Shown: one piece after another, positions 1 through 10,341 of the stretch
Layout: each line of letters opens with the position of its first letter
Numbering within the stretch: position 1 is the stretch's first letter
NCBI GenBank assembly: GCA_022579005.1
Contig: MU401618.1
Coordinates: forward strand, 23,757-87,756
Direction of reading: 5' to 3'
DNA from: Poronia punctata
Lineage: Eukaryota > Ascomycota > Sordariomycetes > Xylariales > Xylariaceae
Length of the DNA stretch: 64,000 nucleotides
The notes under the pieces: generated by a model
The model's database searches: none
Told to the model about the DNA's origin: nothing
What the model saw: only the letters and a program-made list of their open reading frames with translations
Program-made: the position numbers and the translations under genes

Positions 1-851
1 ATGGATCACCTATCGGAAACCATTCGCGTCGACCTTCGAACCCCTTCAGCCGGCCTCGCCGCCAATATCGACGATCTCTAAGCATGTTTGAGAACCCGGG
101 TGATGTTGTCAAGGGAAAGACTGAAGAGCCGATTGGTCCGAGCGCCCTGCAATCCGTGACGGACATTGATGAAGTGCAGGAGCCCATTTTGCCCCACTTC
201 TTCCCCGATGGCGAGAACGACGGTATCCCCCGAGTCTCCCGAGCAACGTTTCTGGACCTTTTGGATGGAAAATACAATGAGCATTTTACTCAGAAAGTCG
301 TTATCGATTGTCGATTCGAGTACGAGTACGAAGGCGGTCACATAAATGGCGCGGTTAATTACAACGACAAAGAGCTACTAGCTCGTCATCTTTTCGAGAC
401 TCCCATGGAGGGCAAAACGATATTGATTTTCCACTGCGAATATTCGGTCCACCGTGCTCCGCGGATGGCCCGTCACATCCGTGCCGAAGACCGGACCGCC
501 AATGCCGAGTTCTACCCCCGGCTCACATACCCCGAAGTCTACATTCTGGAAGGCGGCTATAGTGAATTCTTCAAGCTGCATAGGGACAGGTGCTATCCTC
601 AAGCCTACGTCGAGATGGGCGCGGAGGAGCATGCTAATACCTGCGAGCGTGAACTGGGCAAGCTGCAACAGAAGCGGAAAGGCCTGGGACGAGCGAAGAC
701 TTTTGCTTTTGGCCATCGCGAATCTATGATGTTCGAATCGCCCACTGCACCTGGTCGCGCCGTTGAACATGGGTCGCCCGACATGATGATTGGCAACTCC
801 CCAATTCTAGGAGACTACAGATCTCCGGCTCGGCGTATGGCTTCATATTGA
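1..851 (+). CDS. cdc25: Cdc25-type M-phase inducer phosphatase (5' truncated)
   Basis: Dual-specificity phosphatase that removes inhibitory phosphates from Cdk1 at mitotic entry. The reading frame is open from base 3, ahead of the first ATG at 84, and encodes an RRSLSMFENPGD-like segment typical of fungal Cdc25/NimT just before the catalytic domain. The gene therefore starts outside the window. The rhodanese-like fold includes VIDCRFEYEYEGGHI, and the catalytic loop HCEYSVHRAPR has its Cys codon at 435-437, matching the family's HC-x5-R motif. The YPEVYILEGGY segment and a Ser/Pro-rich C-terminal tail follow, with a TGA stop at 849-851. Only the C-terminal catalytic half is present. Family identification is confident; the symbol is by homology. 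Confidence 0.93.
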   Translation, partial: GSPIGNHSRRPSNPFSRPRRQYRRSLSMFENPGDVVKGKTEEPIGPSALQSVTDIDEVQEPILPHFFPDGENDGIPRVSRATFLDLLDGKYNEHFTQKVVIDCRFEYEYEGGHINGAVNYNDKELLARHLFETPMEGKTILIFHCEYSVHRAPRMARHIRAEDRTANAEFYPRLTYPEVYILEGGYSEFFKLHRDRCYPQAYVEMGAEEHANTCERELGKLQQKRKGLGRAKTFAFGHRESMMFESPTAPGRAVEHGSPDMMIGNSPILGDYRSPARRMASY

Positions 852-2916
852 GGCATGTTGGCGTCTCTTTGAGACGAAGACGAGTCGAGGACGAAAGGTT
901 TTTAATGGTTAATTCTCCCAAGTCTTCTCCGATACTCGGGCGATTTACCAGAAGTTGCCCCCTAGAAGGATCGGCGCAGACTCGATGTTAATTGCTAATC
1001 CGACCTTTCGCGACACGTCACTACCAACACTTATTATTCGATCCGGCTATGTCCCAACCGGATCACTCTGCATTTATGCATCTGCGGCTTTTATGCCGCC
1101 ACTGTTATCACACATTTCCTTCTCGCATTAGACAGGCATTGGCATAAACGAGTCGTTGGGTTGCATTGCTCTGAGCTGTATGTTGGATCCGGCATCTGAC
1201 TTGCTCGGCGCGATTTTATTCGTCGACGTCTCCGGTTTCCTGTTTGTGCTATTTGCCGTTTTTCCTTTTCTGTCCTTTTTCTTTGTTACATTAAGCATGG
1301 CGTATGGTTTGCGAGGTTATGCTTGTGTTGCTTTTGCAAGTACCGCGAGCTGTCTGGTTATGGGGCTTATTGCTCTCACCTATTGCAGAGCTGGCGACAC
1401 TCGACTTCCATGAGGCGAACCGACGCCATATCTTTGCCTCCCACCCAGGCCCCAAGACCGTACGATGAACCTACATCGTCTCTTTTTTCTATTGCGATAT
1501 CCAGCGATTCACCGGTGCTTCGACGAGCACCACTAGCCCGGGTTACCACACAAACCGACTGAACACGATTTTCCTTGTATGAATACAACCGCGGTCACAA
1601 CAACACAACCTTATCGAGACGCTGGCCCACGCAGGCCCATGTACATTGATCGCTAGCCGGAGTTGCTCGGCTGATGGTTTTTATGAAGCGGATGGTGTTA
1701 GAGCGAGATAGAGAAACACGGCTGAGATAAAGTCTCATTGCGACCGGTGGGCAGATCGATTGACGGAGACTTTTGATTGCAGACCATGAGGAGGGTCGGT
1801 CCCTGAATCCCGAATTAGCTCACAGTCCTATTCCTGTGCTGAACAGCGACTGGCTTCTTTGGTCTCCAAATGGACTGTATAAATGACTTCCATTACATTT
1901 GTCTCCGGCTTGGCGCTGTCATTAAGTTGATGGCCCCGTACGCTGTCTGTACAATAGTTGCTGCTTTCTCTATGTCTCTGCTTGCTCTGCTATATCACCG
2001 GGAAGCGCAGAACACTTCAGGACTGGGATTTCCGTGGCAGGATGAAACCAGACCCGATACCCCAGTATCCTGTGCCTGTTGGCATGTCAGGAATAACAAC
2101 CTGTAAAAGCTAGCTAGCAATCTGAAAGTGTTCCTAACCTACCTTGGTGCTGACTTGTTTGCCGTGATGATGACTGATGACGAGGAGGCATGCTCTGTAG
2201 ACTGACCGCATCTACTATCTACTTGAGGATAACAAGTGCGATGGTAGGTCTAGAGGCACGAGATAGCGGTTACTGACAATGACAGGACGATGTTGCTCCC
2301 TAGCAACGTATATTCCACTGATCCTCTGCCTCTCCCTCTCTCTTAGCACATCCCGTTGGACGTGATGCCTAACTGGTCGTAAGCTAATTATGTGGTAGGG
2401 GATACTCGCATTGCCGCAGCGCAGTAGTGTCATGAAAGCGATTCGCTATGTGTTTCCGATAGTGACCCAAGGCATGTATGTCTACGGGTTAATCTTTGGG
2501 ACTTGTCAAAGTGGCATAATGCCAACAAACTGAAGGGATGCCCCTCTGCCGTCTACGAGTAGGTAGAAATTATTTATCAAGTCATGGCTTGTGCAATTCT
2601 ATTCTCCTTTAAAGGGTAACGGTAAATATGATATGTGGTACCTAAAGTAGTTCGCGAGGTTGAATGCTACCGCTACCACCTGTGAGGATATTCTCACACA
2701 TACGGTATTAAAATGAGGGAGGGGGTTGGTTATCCGAGACGTCATCAATACCAGTAGTCTATATCACCCGCAATTCTTTTTCATTCATGCCGATGCCGAT
2801 GAAGCGCTGCGCCATCTGTATTAATACAAGGTTCCCCCCCCCCCGCTCAACTCGTAGTAGCTAGCATCAAGACAGTCAGACAAGACCAACAGAAGAACCC
2901 AAAGGTTTTATTCTTT
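852..2916. other. Intergenic, no supported gene
   Basis: About 2 kb between the Cdc25 stop and the end of PRE10. It holds only short frames: the one at 1156-1413 opens with TTG, and that at 1870-2106 has an ATG but no recognisable domain. The region probably includes the Cdc25 3' UTR and the PRE10 3' UTR. One copy of the TACGAGTA word lies at 2554. Confidence 0.6.
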
Positions 2917-3789
2917 CTATTCCTCCATCTTATCATCATCCTTCTCACCCTCTTCTTCGTCTTCTTCGTCATCCTCCGAGATGGCCTTCTTCGCTAACCG
3001 CTCGGCCTCCTCGAGCAAGTCCTTGGGAACCTCGATATGTCTGCCTTTAGTCGGGCCATCGGCGCCGCTGATCCAGCTCATCTCCAGCTCGAACTCCTTG
3101 TCCTTGTTATCCTGCTGCGCCACGTAGATGATCCTGGCGGCCTCTTTCACCGCCTGCTTCAGATCGAGCTTGCCCTCGGAAAGGTTGAGTTTCTCGAGTT
3201 CGGCCTTGGCCGCCTGGCGACCTTTACCCGTCGCCGCGCCGTAATAGCCCCAGTACATGCCGCTCGGCTCGACCATGTAGAGACCGGGGCCGCCGTGTGT
3301 CGCGCCCTCCACTTTCCCGCCGGCGCCCACCGACGGGCCCGCACCGACCTCGCCGTCGACGGGCGTCTCGAGCTCCGAGTCGAAACCGCCGATGATGGCG
3401 GTGATGCCGAAGGGACGTACGGACTGGTACAGAGTGTATGCTTGTAGGTATCCGCCCATCCGGCTGGCGAGGTCGGATGTCAGGATGGGCGTCTTGAACG
3501 TCTCTCTCCAGGCACGGGCCTCGTCGCGGGCTCGGTCGACGAAGTGGCTGCCGTCGGGAATCATGCCGGAGTAAACCTAGAACCCAACCAAACCAACTTG
3601 TCAGCGCGCGAAGTGCGTCTCGGGAATATGGTAAAAAGGGGGGGGGGGGGGGGGGGGGGGGGAAGAAGGAAAACAAAAAACACCAAGATGTTTATCCACT
3701 GTTGCGAACCGCGTATTGGCGCCTGGCATCACCAGTTACGAAGAGACAACCTTCACCACGGCCAGCAAGNNNNNNNNNNGCCCCCCCCG

Positions 3790-3853
<64 letters not shown>

Positions 3854-4220
3854 GAAGGAAAACATACAACTCCTAGATGTTTATCCACTGTTGCGATCCG
3901 CTTATTGGCGCCTGGCTTCAGCAGTTTCGACGAGACTACCTTCTCGACGGCCAGGACGACGCCATCCTTACACCGGATACCGACTGATGTGCCGCCGTTC
4001 TCCACCGCCTTGACTGCATATTCGACCTGGAAATTCCGTCCGTCGGGCGAGAAGATGGAATTTGCAAGATCGTAACCTGTGCCTATCGAGGTCTATATTT
4101 CGGAGAAAGAAAAAAAAAGTTGGGACAGTTAGCCATGTTAGCTTCTAGCTATGGTATGTAACTCTAGCTTTTATATGGTAACAATTTTGGGGGGGAGCGT
4201 AGAGATGTCTATCTTACCAT
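2917..4220 (-). CDS. PRE10: 20S proteasome subunit alpha-7 (PSMA3/Pre10)
   Basis: Alpha-ring subunit of the 20S proteasome. My model has three exons: 4220-4218 (only the ATG), 4092-3868 and 3576-2917, giving 295 aa. The donor after the ATG is GTAAGA and the acceptor is ATATAG. Exon 2 begins [20 protein letters not shown], the alpha-subunit signature, and includes [14 protein letters not shown]. Exon 3 starts [13 protein letters not shown] and contains [14 protein letters not shown] and [18 protein letters not shown] segments. The tail is strongly acidic ([11 protein letters not shown]), as in the alpha-7 family. Intron 2 (3867-3577) has a GTATGT donor and contains homopolymers, a run of 10 Ns and a corrupted second copy of part of exon 2. 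The coding exons themselves look intact. Confidence 0.92.
3638..3851. repeat. Homopolymers flanking an assembly gap in PRE10 intron 2
   Basis: A run of 25 G (3638-3662) is followed by ~107 bp that imperfectly repeats exon 2 of PRE10 (compare 3663-3769 with 3852-3960). Then come 10 Ns and a run of about 70 C (3781-3851, with one G at 3789). Both copies carry the AAGAAGGAAAAC word next to the homopolymer. This looks like two contig ends overlapping across a homopolymer, one of them error-rich. Confidence 0.85.
3770..3779. other. Assembly gap (10 Ns)
   Basis: Ten N characters lie between the two homopolymer-bearing contig ends. The true gap size is unknown and may be negative, because the two sides overlap in sequence. 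Confidence 0.98.
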
Positions 4221-5509
4221 GTTGACGTCTTGTTAAGCGCAAATAATAAGCTTCGAGCAGCCTTCTTCTTATTACAGGTGAATTTTCGCGGACAAGATGG
4301 TTGAGGTTTGCTTGTAAGAGTAGGTAGGTATTGTGGTTCTATTGCGTCGGCGATATGGTTATGGAAGGAGGGGAGGGATGTCTGAATGATTGATTGATTG
4401 AGCTTCAGGCAGCCTGAGCTGCGTGTTGCATCAGCGGGCAGGCTAGGTACAGGCAACAGTACGTCGCACTAGGCAAGTCGTCTGGAGCTACACTAACAGC
4501 TAGGCGTGGCTGGAACTCTCAGCCTTCCCCTTCCCCACGGGCAGGTACAATAAAGCAAATAAGCAGCGCGTATACGTCGTACTCACTACTTTACTCTAGC
4601 GCAGATTATATGGAGAAAAGGCTGTACCGGTACATACATAATAGCTTATTTACGTTGAATGCCCCTCCGCCTGTGTATCTTGATGTTTGCAGGGTAGGGA
4701 TCTCCAGTTGAGGAAGGAAACTCAAACGACAACTTCAACTTCAACTGCAAGTTTGTGCCTGTTCCGGATCGTTTAGGTTAACTGCTAGGTATTCTTCATT
4801 TCATAATTCTCAAAATTAAACGGAAGCTTGAGGAATATATAAATTGGTAACCGCACATTTTCCTTCCTTATTTCAAGGCTTCTTCCCTTGCCAAGGCAAT
4901 TAGGTAATTAAGTTTCTTACATGTAGAATTACACGTAGATACCTACCTACTTTAGGTGGCATCGCCATATTCGGGTGGTATTTGGTATACTCATCAGAGT
5001 CTCCAACTCCAAGTTAAACTAAAAGGTAGACAGGCGTAGCTTAGAAAAAAATATTTTATTCCAACGACATTCTCAAAACTTTCATGCGACGACATGCAAT
5101 TACTTTCCTTTTGATCTTTTTAGCCCAGTTTGATTTCGGACTAGTATGCTAGTAAAGTCAAAATCCCTACAAAATTTAGAGTGTTGAGCCTAGAAACCTG
5201 CCGGGTTAGGTTCTTTCCAAGGTTCCCGTTGGCCAGCACGCGCAAGCTCCCCTCCTACTCGTACATCTTGGTCGATCGGGCGTGTTACGCAGGGAATCTA
5301 GAACATCGTGTTGTATGTCATGCCCGTAGAATGCCGTTATTTGATAGCCATTGATTGACACTTACGATCTCTATAGGTTTATCCCCCTTCAGTCTTAGAT
5401 AAATATCTCCAGCACCCTACCATTCGATACGGGAACATGTGAAGCGCGCGGAGCCGCCACCACCTTGCATTACAGAACCCCGTGTCCGACCGACACTCCA
5501 CCCTCGATA
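4221..5509. other. Intergenic, divergent promoter region
   Basis: About 1.3 kb between the PRE10 start (-) and the chromodomain gene (+), so it should carry both promoters. No coding frame is convincing. It contains TACCTACCTAC words near 4944 and TACTCGTA at 5256. Confidence 0.6.
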
Positions 5510-7597
5510 ATGGAGCGCATTCGAAACCGCAAATCTCTACTGGAGATCCCTCTCCATTCGAAGCCCCGAGACTACAGGCCCGGCGATGGACCAGCGCTTG
5601 CGCCCATCCGCATGTCTCTCGACAACGACACGGGCGCCTTTATCGTCGACAAGCGCGTCCTGCCCGGCGAGCCCGTCAACGGCGAGCTCAAGCTGGACCT
5701 TTACTATATAGTAGGCTGGCCAGACTTGCCCGCCGCCCGTGTCGCTGTTCTCGCGACCAGGATTCTCGACTACGTCTCTCCGTGGGCGCTGGAGGACTGG
5801 GAGTACAGGGCTTCGTTAGAAAAAGACCAGGAGATGAAAGAAAAGGAGGCAGAGGCAGGGCGGGTAAGGAAAGAAAAGGAAGCTGCCCTGGCCTCCTCCG
5901 CGGCGGCGGCGACGAATTCGAGTTCGTCTAGGCTTGCTACCCCCGACGGCCATAAGAAACGCGGTCGGCCTAGTAAAGCAGACCTCGTTGCCCGTCAGAT
6001 CGCACAGCAAGCAAGTTTTGGGGACGACGAGCTCGCGAATATGTCTCTACCACCGGCTAGTACCAATGGACCGTCTCTGTCGACGCCACAAAAGAGAATG
6101 GCGCGATTTGGGACGGACCCAGAAGAAGTGGATGAAACAGACAACACAAATGAGGCCATACGCAAACAGCTCAACCTCGACCTCGACCTCGAGGACGAGA
6201 GCGAAAGCCAAAGCGAATCTGGAAGTGCCAGGTCCTATGACCAGATTCATGACGGGCCGACACCGGAACAAGCAGCAGAAAGCAGGCGGCTTGGATACAC
6301 TTCTTTCCTACCTACTTCTTCAGCTACAGGGTACGCTCAATTTCCCGTTTCCAACCCAGCGTCTTCATCAGCCCCGCAAGATTCGTCTGCATCAGCCTCT
6401 CCTAGCCCGAGTTTTTTGCATTCCAAGAAGAAGAAAGAGAAAAGGTCTTCATCGAGGCAGAAACCCAAGCTCACCTCTCCTGTATCAGTCCCCACGTACC
6501 CTCATAATAATAATAATAATAATGATGATGATAATAAAGCGCGTGAGAGGAAACCGGTCCGACCCGAAAAGGTCAACCCCGTCCCAACCCCCACGTTGCA
6601 ACCGACCCCCAAGCAGCAACAAAGGCCGGAACTTTCACCTCGGCCACAGGGCATAACGCAAACACCGGTACCGCCACCGTACTATCCCATCTTCACCCGG
6701 AAGCCAAAACTTCCAGACCGTCCACAGGGAACAACAACAACAACAACAACAACAACACATACACCGGTACCGCCGCCTTTTTATCCCGTTCCCAAACCCA
6801 AACCACCAAAGGAATTACATGAACCGAAGATCACCCCGGTGCCCGTCCCCGTTACCCCTTCCGTCCGGCCAAAGGCGAAGACAGTACCACCCCATACGGT
6901 AACAAACACGCCCGTCCCAGTTCCCGTGCCGTTGTTCCCACGCGTCCATAGACCGCCGCATAAAGTGACCCACACTCCCGTACCTGTACCTCTTCTTCCC
7001 ATCATCCATCCATCATCATCATCAAGCATCTCCACTCCCATCCCTACCAGCCGAAAGAAGAGAAGCAAATCCCCCGGCGGAGGGGAAAAGCGCAAACGCC
7101 AAGACACCCGACAGATCCAAGAACAACAACCCCACCAACACCAACACCAAACCTGGCAAGTCCAAACTCTCGAAGCCGACAAGGAAATCGAGATCGAGGG
7201 GCGGATATTCCGCTTCTTCAAAGTCCGCTGGGAAGGCGACTGGCCACCTGATCAGAATCCCACATGGGAACCGGAAGAGAATATCGCCAAGAATCTCGTA
7301 CAGGTCTATTTCAAGAACAAGGGCAAGAATAAGAGGAAGAAGAGCAAGAGCAAGAGCAAGACTCCTACTAGTACTAGTACTAGTACTAGTACACGTCCTA
7401 AAAAGAGGATGAAAAGGAGGAGGGAATATTCTGATGAAGAAGAGGAGGAGGAGGAGGGTGGTGGTGGTGAGATACGCGTTGCTGTTTCAGATGATGAAGA
7501 AGAGGAGGAGGAGGAGGAGGAGGGTGATGAGATACGCGTTGCTCTTACTCTTGCAGATGATGAATATGATGAAAAGGAAGGGAGGGGGTACGAGTAG
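5510..7597 (+). CDS. Chromodomain and AT-hook protein
   Basis: Single-exon, 695 aa. I start at the ATG at 5510, which has A at -3 and G at +4; the frame is open upstream but only to a TTG. Residues 1-100 form a block that looks conserved (LYYIVGWPDLPAARVAV, then ILDYVSPWALEDWEYR). A basic coiled stretch and an AT-hook follow (KKRGRPSKADL, about residues 149-159). The middle is a long low-complexity Pro/Thr/Ser region with VPVP-type repeats and Asn and Asp runs. A chromodomain occupies about residues 548-603 (FRFFKVRWEGDWPPDQNPTWEPEENI, split here as FRFFKVRWEGDWP and NPTWEPEENI). The tail is Lys-rich and then Glu-rich. Chromodomains bind methylated histone tails, so a heterochromatin or gene-silencing role is an inference. 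I cannot say whether it corresponds to a named Neurospora chromodomain protein. Confidence 0.82.
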   Translation: MERIRNRKSLLEIPLHSKPRDYRPGDGPALAPIRMSLDNDTGAFIVDKRVLPGEPVNGELKLDLYYIVGWPDLPAARVAVLATRILDYVSPWALEDWEYRASLEKDQEMKEKEAEAGRVRKEKEAALASSAAAATNSSSSRLATPDGHKKRGRPSKADLVARQIAQQASFGDDELANMSLPPASTNGPSLSTPQKRMARFGTDPEEVDETDNTNEAIRKQLNLDLDLEDESESQSESGSARSYDQIHDGPTPEQAAESRRLGYTSFLPTSSATGYAQFPVSNPASSSAPQDSSASASPSPSFLHSKKKKEKRSSSRQKPKLTSPVSVPTYPHNNNNNNDDDNKARERKPVRPEKVNPVPTPTLQPTPKQQQRPELSPRPQGITQTPVPPPYYPIFTRKPKLPDRPQGTTTTTTTTTHTPVPPPFYPVPKPKPPKELHEPKITPVPVPVTPSVRPKAKTVPPHTVTNTPVPVPVPLFPRVHRPPHKVTHTPVPVPLLPIIHPSSSSSISTPIPTSRKKRSKSPGGGEKRKRQDTRQIQEQQPHQHQHQTWQVQTLEADKEIEIEGRIFRFFKVRWEGDWPPDQNPTWEPEENIAKNLVQVYFKNKGKNKRKKSKSKSKTPTSTSTSTSTRPKKRMKRRREYSDEEEEEEEGGGGEIRVAVSDDEEEEEEEEEGDEIRVALTLADDEYDEKEGRGYE

Positions 7598-8619
7598 GAC
7601 CGTCTCAACTTGATTGACCAAGCGCTAGCTGCTTTTATCAGTCACTTACGGGGGAGATGAAGCTGGATTCTCTACGTTTCAAAACAACTTAGCTCTGACA
7701 TGACTATATGAGTATGAGAGATGATGATGATGATGGGATGGATGTCTACCTTAGACATGGCTACAGGTTATCTCGGGAAGGGGAAATAAGATGCCCGACT
7801 CTAGGCATTTTCAGTACCTAGTACTTGAATTAGAAACCTACCTACAGTTAGGTAGGATCAAGCATCCAATAGGCCTCCATGAGGTTTATAGGCAAATACC
7901 ACATTTTCAAAGAAGTCTACATTTTCACAAAGGAGAGGAGTAATGAAGAAAAGTAGATGAAAAGTGAAAAGGCTTTCAAAGAAGTGGTTTGGTATGTTCG
8001 TATTGGTATGTAAAAGGCAAATGCTCACAGCTCACAGCTCACAAGCCCCGACTGTCGATCCTGCTAATCTGCCTCGACGTAGCCCATAATTGACCGACGA
8101 CATGGTCCACGATAGTGAGGTAGTTGCCGCAATCTTGCCATCCGAGCCGCAATGTCATGTGGCTCGACGTGCACAAGGGCACACACAATTAACTATAAAC
8201 AGAGAAAATATTTCTCTGGCCCTTTTTCATGACCCCTCCATCCTTTCCATTCCTCAATATTTCCACATCCACATTATCTTCCTTGTCCTCATTCCCATTC
8301 CATTACCTTTCTTTTTTTGCTTTTCTGTTTCCGACTTCATTTCTATTCCCTCCCTCTTCTTTTTTTCCCTTTTTTCTCTCCTTCATTTCCTTTTCTGTTC
8401 CTGCTCGCCAACCCATCAATTGCCAAAGCAATTTGATAAACGGGCGTGTATATGGGCGGTCTACACACGCCATCTCCTGGTCGGGCAAAATTGTATGCCG
8501 AGATCAACCCGTCTGAGGCAGCCGAATTGATCGTTTGGCAATGGATCAAGTGGCTGTTCCGTGTCAAACGCGACGCCGAATGGGAGAAAAGGTAAGTTGA
8601 CCAGGTCCCAACACCCAAT
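7598..8619. other. Convergent intergenic region
   Basis: About 1 kb between the converging stops of the chromodomain gene and the RRM gene. It is pyrimidine-rich at 8220-8400. A short plus-strand frame starts at 8452 (see findings). TACCTACCTAC and TTAGGTAGG words lie near 7826-7856. Confidence 0.5.
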
Positions 8620-10341
8620 TTACCCTCTAATTGTATCCAAAGGTCCAGCGCAAGGATCAGGGAGGTGATAGACGTCCTCGCAGAAAGAGAAGACGTGTAC
8701 GTTCCGGATGAGGTTACGAACGCGTGTGGCTTGAGAAATTGCACGGAAGTGCAACACCAGCGACTCCGTAGATGGTAAGTCATCATCCTCGAGCATTCCG
8801 TTGCCGTACTCGTTTCCATTGCCCTTATCTCTATTGCTATCGTCATCATTCTTGCCGTTCTGTTCCTGATTTGTCAAGGTAGAGTTCGCTCCGTCCCGGA
8901 CCAAAACAGGCCCGGCACACTGGACGCCGTGTCGGCGCTCGTGCAGCTGCTTCACAAACAGCCTGTGTGCCTCGACAGGCTCGAAAAAGACGCATACGAG
9001 CCAGCGTTGGTCGATAGAAGAGAGAAGGAACTCGAACCTGTATCGCGGGAAGTAAGGAATCCGGAGGCAGCGAGTTGTGCCTGGTGTGAGGACTGGCGAA
9101 GGGTATGTTGGCGTGGCGACTAGACACATGTTCCTCAAGATGTCTTTTCCAACACGAAGACCGTCCGGCAGCATGTTGATGTGGTAGGCGTACGCATTGG
9201 CCGCCTGCGCGTCGACGAATATGACACTCGCCATACCGCCAATGACCATGACGCGCTCAATGTTGCCTCCACGAACCTTGTCCAGCACGTCGCAAGCAGT
9301 TGTATCTGGGCTAAGGCCATGGAACGTGACCATACGACAATGCTCGGTGCCGTCCTTTCCGGTGGCGGTGCTTGCTAGATTCCCGCGGTGATCGACAAGC
9401 GAGCCCGAACCAGAGTCGGAGCCAGATCCGGTGAGAGAAATGGGGTCTGATCCCGAAGAAGTTGGTGGAGACGGTACATATTGGATGCCATACTTGAACA
9501 TGGCGGGCATTTGAAACCCCCGTGGCCCAACGGTCGCCTTGTGAACCCGCAACGCGCGTTCGCACTCTCCATCGTCTTTCCATATCTGTGCGATGCGAGG
9601 CCTGCTGGGCTCCGACAGAGTACCTCGCAAGATTGCCGCCCTCAGAGCTGCTATGGCCACATGTGGCGACGGCTTATATGCATAGGTCGGGGTCAGGACA
9701 GGTACATCGATATCCTGGTTGATATCCATGTCCATTAGATGAACCTGCTGCTCGACGCGCAGCTGGTCATTCTTGGTACTATCACCACTTCCCGTGGGGG
9801 GGTTGGAGCCAACCATAGTTGTCTCATCGTCGGGGTTGTTGAGGTTGGTGTCGCTACTATCACCATCTCCGTTTACAGTGTGCTGCTTGCACCCGTCAGA
9901 TTGGTCGGTAGGAGAGGAGACAAAAAGGAGGAAATCACTTACCCCATTGGCCTGGCTAACCTCTCCGCGAGTACCCAGCGCGTCCGCCCCGAGTCGTAGT
10001 TTTTCGATCCGGGCCTTGTTGGACTGGATTCCCTCGACCAACACCTTCATCTTCCGGAGTTTGGCTTCCGTCCTGCTCAGCATTTGTTGGGCGAAGGCAT
10101 CGTCTCCAGCAGCCAGCTCGTCTTCACCTCCGGACCTGTCACAGAGCGGACAAGCATGGGCAATCTCGTGGACCTGGGCAACGTATACCTTGTTCGCGGC
10201 TTCTGCAGCTCCAATCTCCCGTTCGATGCCACCCGGGCTCGAGACCATCAGGTCGTCGAGGTGCTGACGTGCCTCTTCGACACTGGCGACCCTCGAGTGG
10301 GAAGTCATGCTGCGCTTCGTGCTCGAAGCGGAGAAAGACAT
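8620..10341 (-). CDS. RRM-like RNA-binding protein
   Basis: Predicted 573 aa from the ATG at 10341, which has a purine at -3; the frame extends upstream only to a TTG. The N-terminal third is helical and charged (VEEARQHLDDL, LRKMKVLVEGIQSNKARIEKL) and includes CPLC. The middle holds an RRM-like fold: VTFHGLSPDTT, DKVRGGNIERVMV, ASVIFVDAQAANAYAYHIN (about residues 330-405). A second, weaker RRM-like segment starts at TRCLRIPYFPRY (about residue 418), followed by ESLVLHFRAISQATRVRNLI. An exact 60-nt candidate intron (9942-9883, GTAAGT...GCAAGCAG) lies in frame, so the mature protein may be 20 residues shorter. Other introns in the second RRM are possible. The function and the C-terminus are uncertain. 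Confidence 0.68.
   Translation of the reverse strand: MSFSASSTKRSMTSHSRVASVEEARQHLDDLMVSSPGGIEREIGAAEAANKVYVAQVHEIAHACPLCDRSGGEDELAAGDDAFAQQMLSRTEAKLRKMKVLVEGIQSNKARIEKLRLGADALGTRGEVSQANGVSDFLLFVSSPTDQSDGCKQHTVNGDGDSSDTNLNNPDDETTMVGSNPPTGSGDSTKNDQLRVEQQVHLMDMDINQDIDVPVLTPTYAYKPSPHVAIAALRAAILRGTLSEPSRPRIAQIWKDDGECERALRVHKATVGPRGFQMPAMFKYGIQYVPSPPTSSGSDPISLTGSGSDSGSGSLVDHRGNLASTATGKDGTEHCRMVTFHGLSPDTTACDVLDKVRGGNIERVMVIGGMASVIFVDAQAANAYAYHINMLPDGLRVGKDILRNMCLVATPTYPSPVLTPGTTRCLRIPYFPRYRFEFLLSSIDQRWLVCVFFEPVEAHRLFVKQLHERRHGVQCAGPVLVRDGANSTLTNQEQNGKNDDDSNRDKGNGNEYGNGMLEDDDLPSTESLVLHFRAISQATRVRNLIRNVHVFSFCEDVYHLPDPCAGPLDTIRG

Noticed and set aside
1156..1413. Hydrophobic 85-codon plus-strand frame after cdc25
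   Set aside because: It opens with TTG, lacks a nearby ATG and has no recognisable family; likely 3' UTR or intergenic.
1870..2106. 78-codon ATG frame
   Set aside because: No domain, no leader features, length expected by chance.
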